Assembly: GCA_937950605.1 (NCBI GenBank)
Contig: CALFDA010000025.1
Coordinates: 1-5,535 of the forward strand
Length of the DNA stretch: 5,535 nt
Direction: 5' to 3'
From: an uncultured PS1 clade bacterium
GTDB lineage: Bacteria > Pseudomonadota > Gammaproteobacteria > PS1 > Pseudothioglobaceae
In this document: one piece after another, positions 4,859 through 5,535 of the stretch
Layout of the letters: every line of letters begins with the position of its first letter
Numbering within the stretch: the stretch's first letter is position 1
Position numbers and translations under genes: made by a program
Notes under the pieces: generated by a model
What the model was told of the DNA's origin: nothing
Database searches by the model: none
Seen by the model: only the letters and a program-made list of their open reading frames with translations

Positions 4859-5535
4859 TTATGCTCGTGGTTTATTGATAAGTCGAATTTGCCTGTTAAT
4901 AAAATTGTCAAAATCACCTCTATTTTTAATGCCTTTTTCAAAATGATATAGGTGGATGTAACGATACAGATGTGTATCAGACTTGCTTTTATAGTTAAAT
5001 GAAGATTTTGAATTTGCAAATTGTTTTAAACTAACAAAAAGCCAGTTATCTGCATTTTTAAAAGCAAAATACACGGGCATAGACATCTGCTTGCTAAATT
5101 TTTCCAAACCATATAATTCATCTATTTTTAATTTATGGCAGTTCTTGCCATACTTATCTGTAGAAGCTTGATGATTTTTAACTTCAAAAGCAATTGGAAA
5201 CTTATTGGATTTATACTCATAGCCTAAAATAAAATCTGGTCTTTTAAAATTTGAATATTTGGTGTTTGGTTCTTGTTCTACAAATATGAATGGCACCTTT
5301 ATTGCTTCTAAAAATACCTTAAAGGCTTTTTCTCCATCTTCACCTTTTTTGATGATTTGTTTGTTGAAGTTTTTGTTTTGTATTTCAGATTGTAATCTAC
5401 TATATTTAGATATTAAACCACTATGTTTATGTTTTAAATTATCAAATTTAGATTCTAATTCAGAATATGAATTTAATTTTTCAATATATTTAGATTTTTT
5501 TCTATTAGATGTAGCAGAGTAGATAAGTATTGCTA
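4859..5535 (-). CDS. PD-(D/E)XK nuclease-like protein, C-terminal part (N-terminus outside window)
   Basis: The reading frame is open from its TAA stop (4859-4861) to the window edge, showing 224 residues and no internal ATG; the GTG at 5294-5296 is an internal valine. Visible residues 1-7 (AILIYSA) are hydrophobic and are followed by RKKSK, suggesting the end of a membrane anchor. Residues about 16-60 are Lys/Glu/Leu-rich and coiled-coil-like. Residues 62-120 carry the nuclease signature: KKGEDGEKAF (E65/E68), RPDFILG (D100) and FEVKNH (E117, K119), matching the PD-(D/E)XK core with 16 residues between D and E. The C-terminal third is basic and aromatic. The gene lies directly before the P2-like integrase, in the same direction and probably in one transcript. 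Likely role: DNA (or RNA) cleavage as element cargo or defence; the exact family is unknown. Confidence 0.8.
   Translation of the reverse strand, partial: AILIYSATSNRKKSKYIEKLNSYSELESKFDNLKHKHSGLISKYSRLQSEIQNKNFNKQIIKKGEDGEKAFKVFLEAIKVPFIFVEQEPNTKYSNFKRPDFILGYEYKSNKFPIAFEVKNHQASTDKYGKNCHKLKIDELYGLEKFSKQMSMPVYFAFKNADNWLFVSLKQFANSKSSFNYKSKSDTHLYRYIHLYHFEKGIKNRGDFDNFINRQIRLINKPRA

Noticed and set aside
4731..4951. Two overlapping plus-strand open frames at the start of the integrase gene
   Set aside because: Both are antisense to the integrase N-terminus and the end of the nuclease-like gene, with no supporting start signal.
5259..5522. Plus-strand open frame near the right edge
   Set aside because: It is antisense to the well-supported nuclease-like frame that carries the catalytic motifs.
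1..5535. CRISPR array or insertion sequence with terminal inverted repeats
   Set aside because: No regularly spaced repeats of CRISPR length and no transposase gene are present; the inverted repeats at 675-825 do not bracket a gene.

Overview
The window looks like an accessory, mobile-element region of an AT-rich bacterium, most likely a gammaproteobacterium. The evidence is a P2-type phage integrase, a tRNA-Lys 3' half ending in an encoded CCA, and AT-rich genes throughout. I cannot name the genus. The first ~90 bases are the exception: by hand count they are about 72% G+C, against about 31% for the next 90.

Layout from left to right: (1) bases 1-94 are a structured GC-rich block that joins abruptly to AT-rich sequence. 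A reading frame runs through the junction and ends at 498, encoding a small protein I do not firmly recognise. (2) Bases 499-1005 hold no convincing gene, only a weak 38-codon frame and three inverted repeats. (3) 1006-1881 (minus) is a tyrosine recombinase with a complete catalytic set. (4) 1882-2150 is a divergent control region with a 43-codon small ORF. (5) 2151-3542 (plus) is a 463-residue membrane protein with a Gly/Ala-rich hydrophobic region near its N-terminus and a PD-(D/E)XK-nuclease-like signature near its C-terminus. (6) 3543-3817 holds a possible terminator, a good sigma70-type promoter, a tRNA-Lys(TTT) whose 3' half is intact but whose 5' half is not, and a short tandem repeat. 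(7) 3818-4846 (minus) is a P2-like integrase with a GTG start. (8) 4859 to the window end (minus) is the C-terminal part of a second PD-(D/E)XK-type protein, with a coiled-coil-like segment and perhaps a membrane anchor just at the window edge.

Interpretation (inference): the tRNA-Lys remnant is an attachment scar, and the two unrelated integrases mark two adjacent or nested integrative elements at this locus. Each integrase lies beside a gene for a putative membrane-linked nuclease-fold protein, an arrangement typical of anti-phage or inter-element conflict cargo. The 2151-3542 product is the best candidate for an undescribed effector. Nothing in the window proves a defence function.
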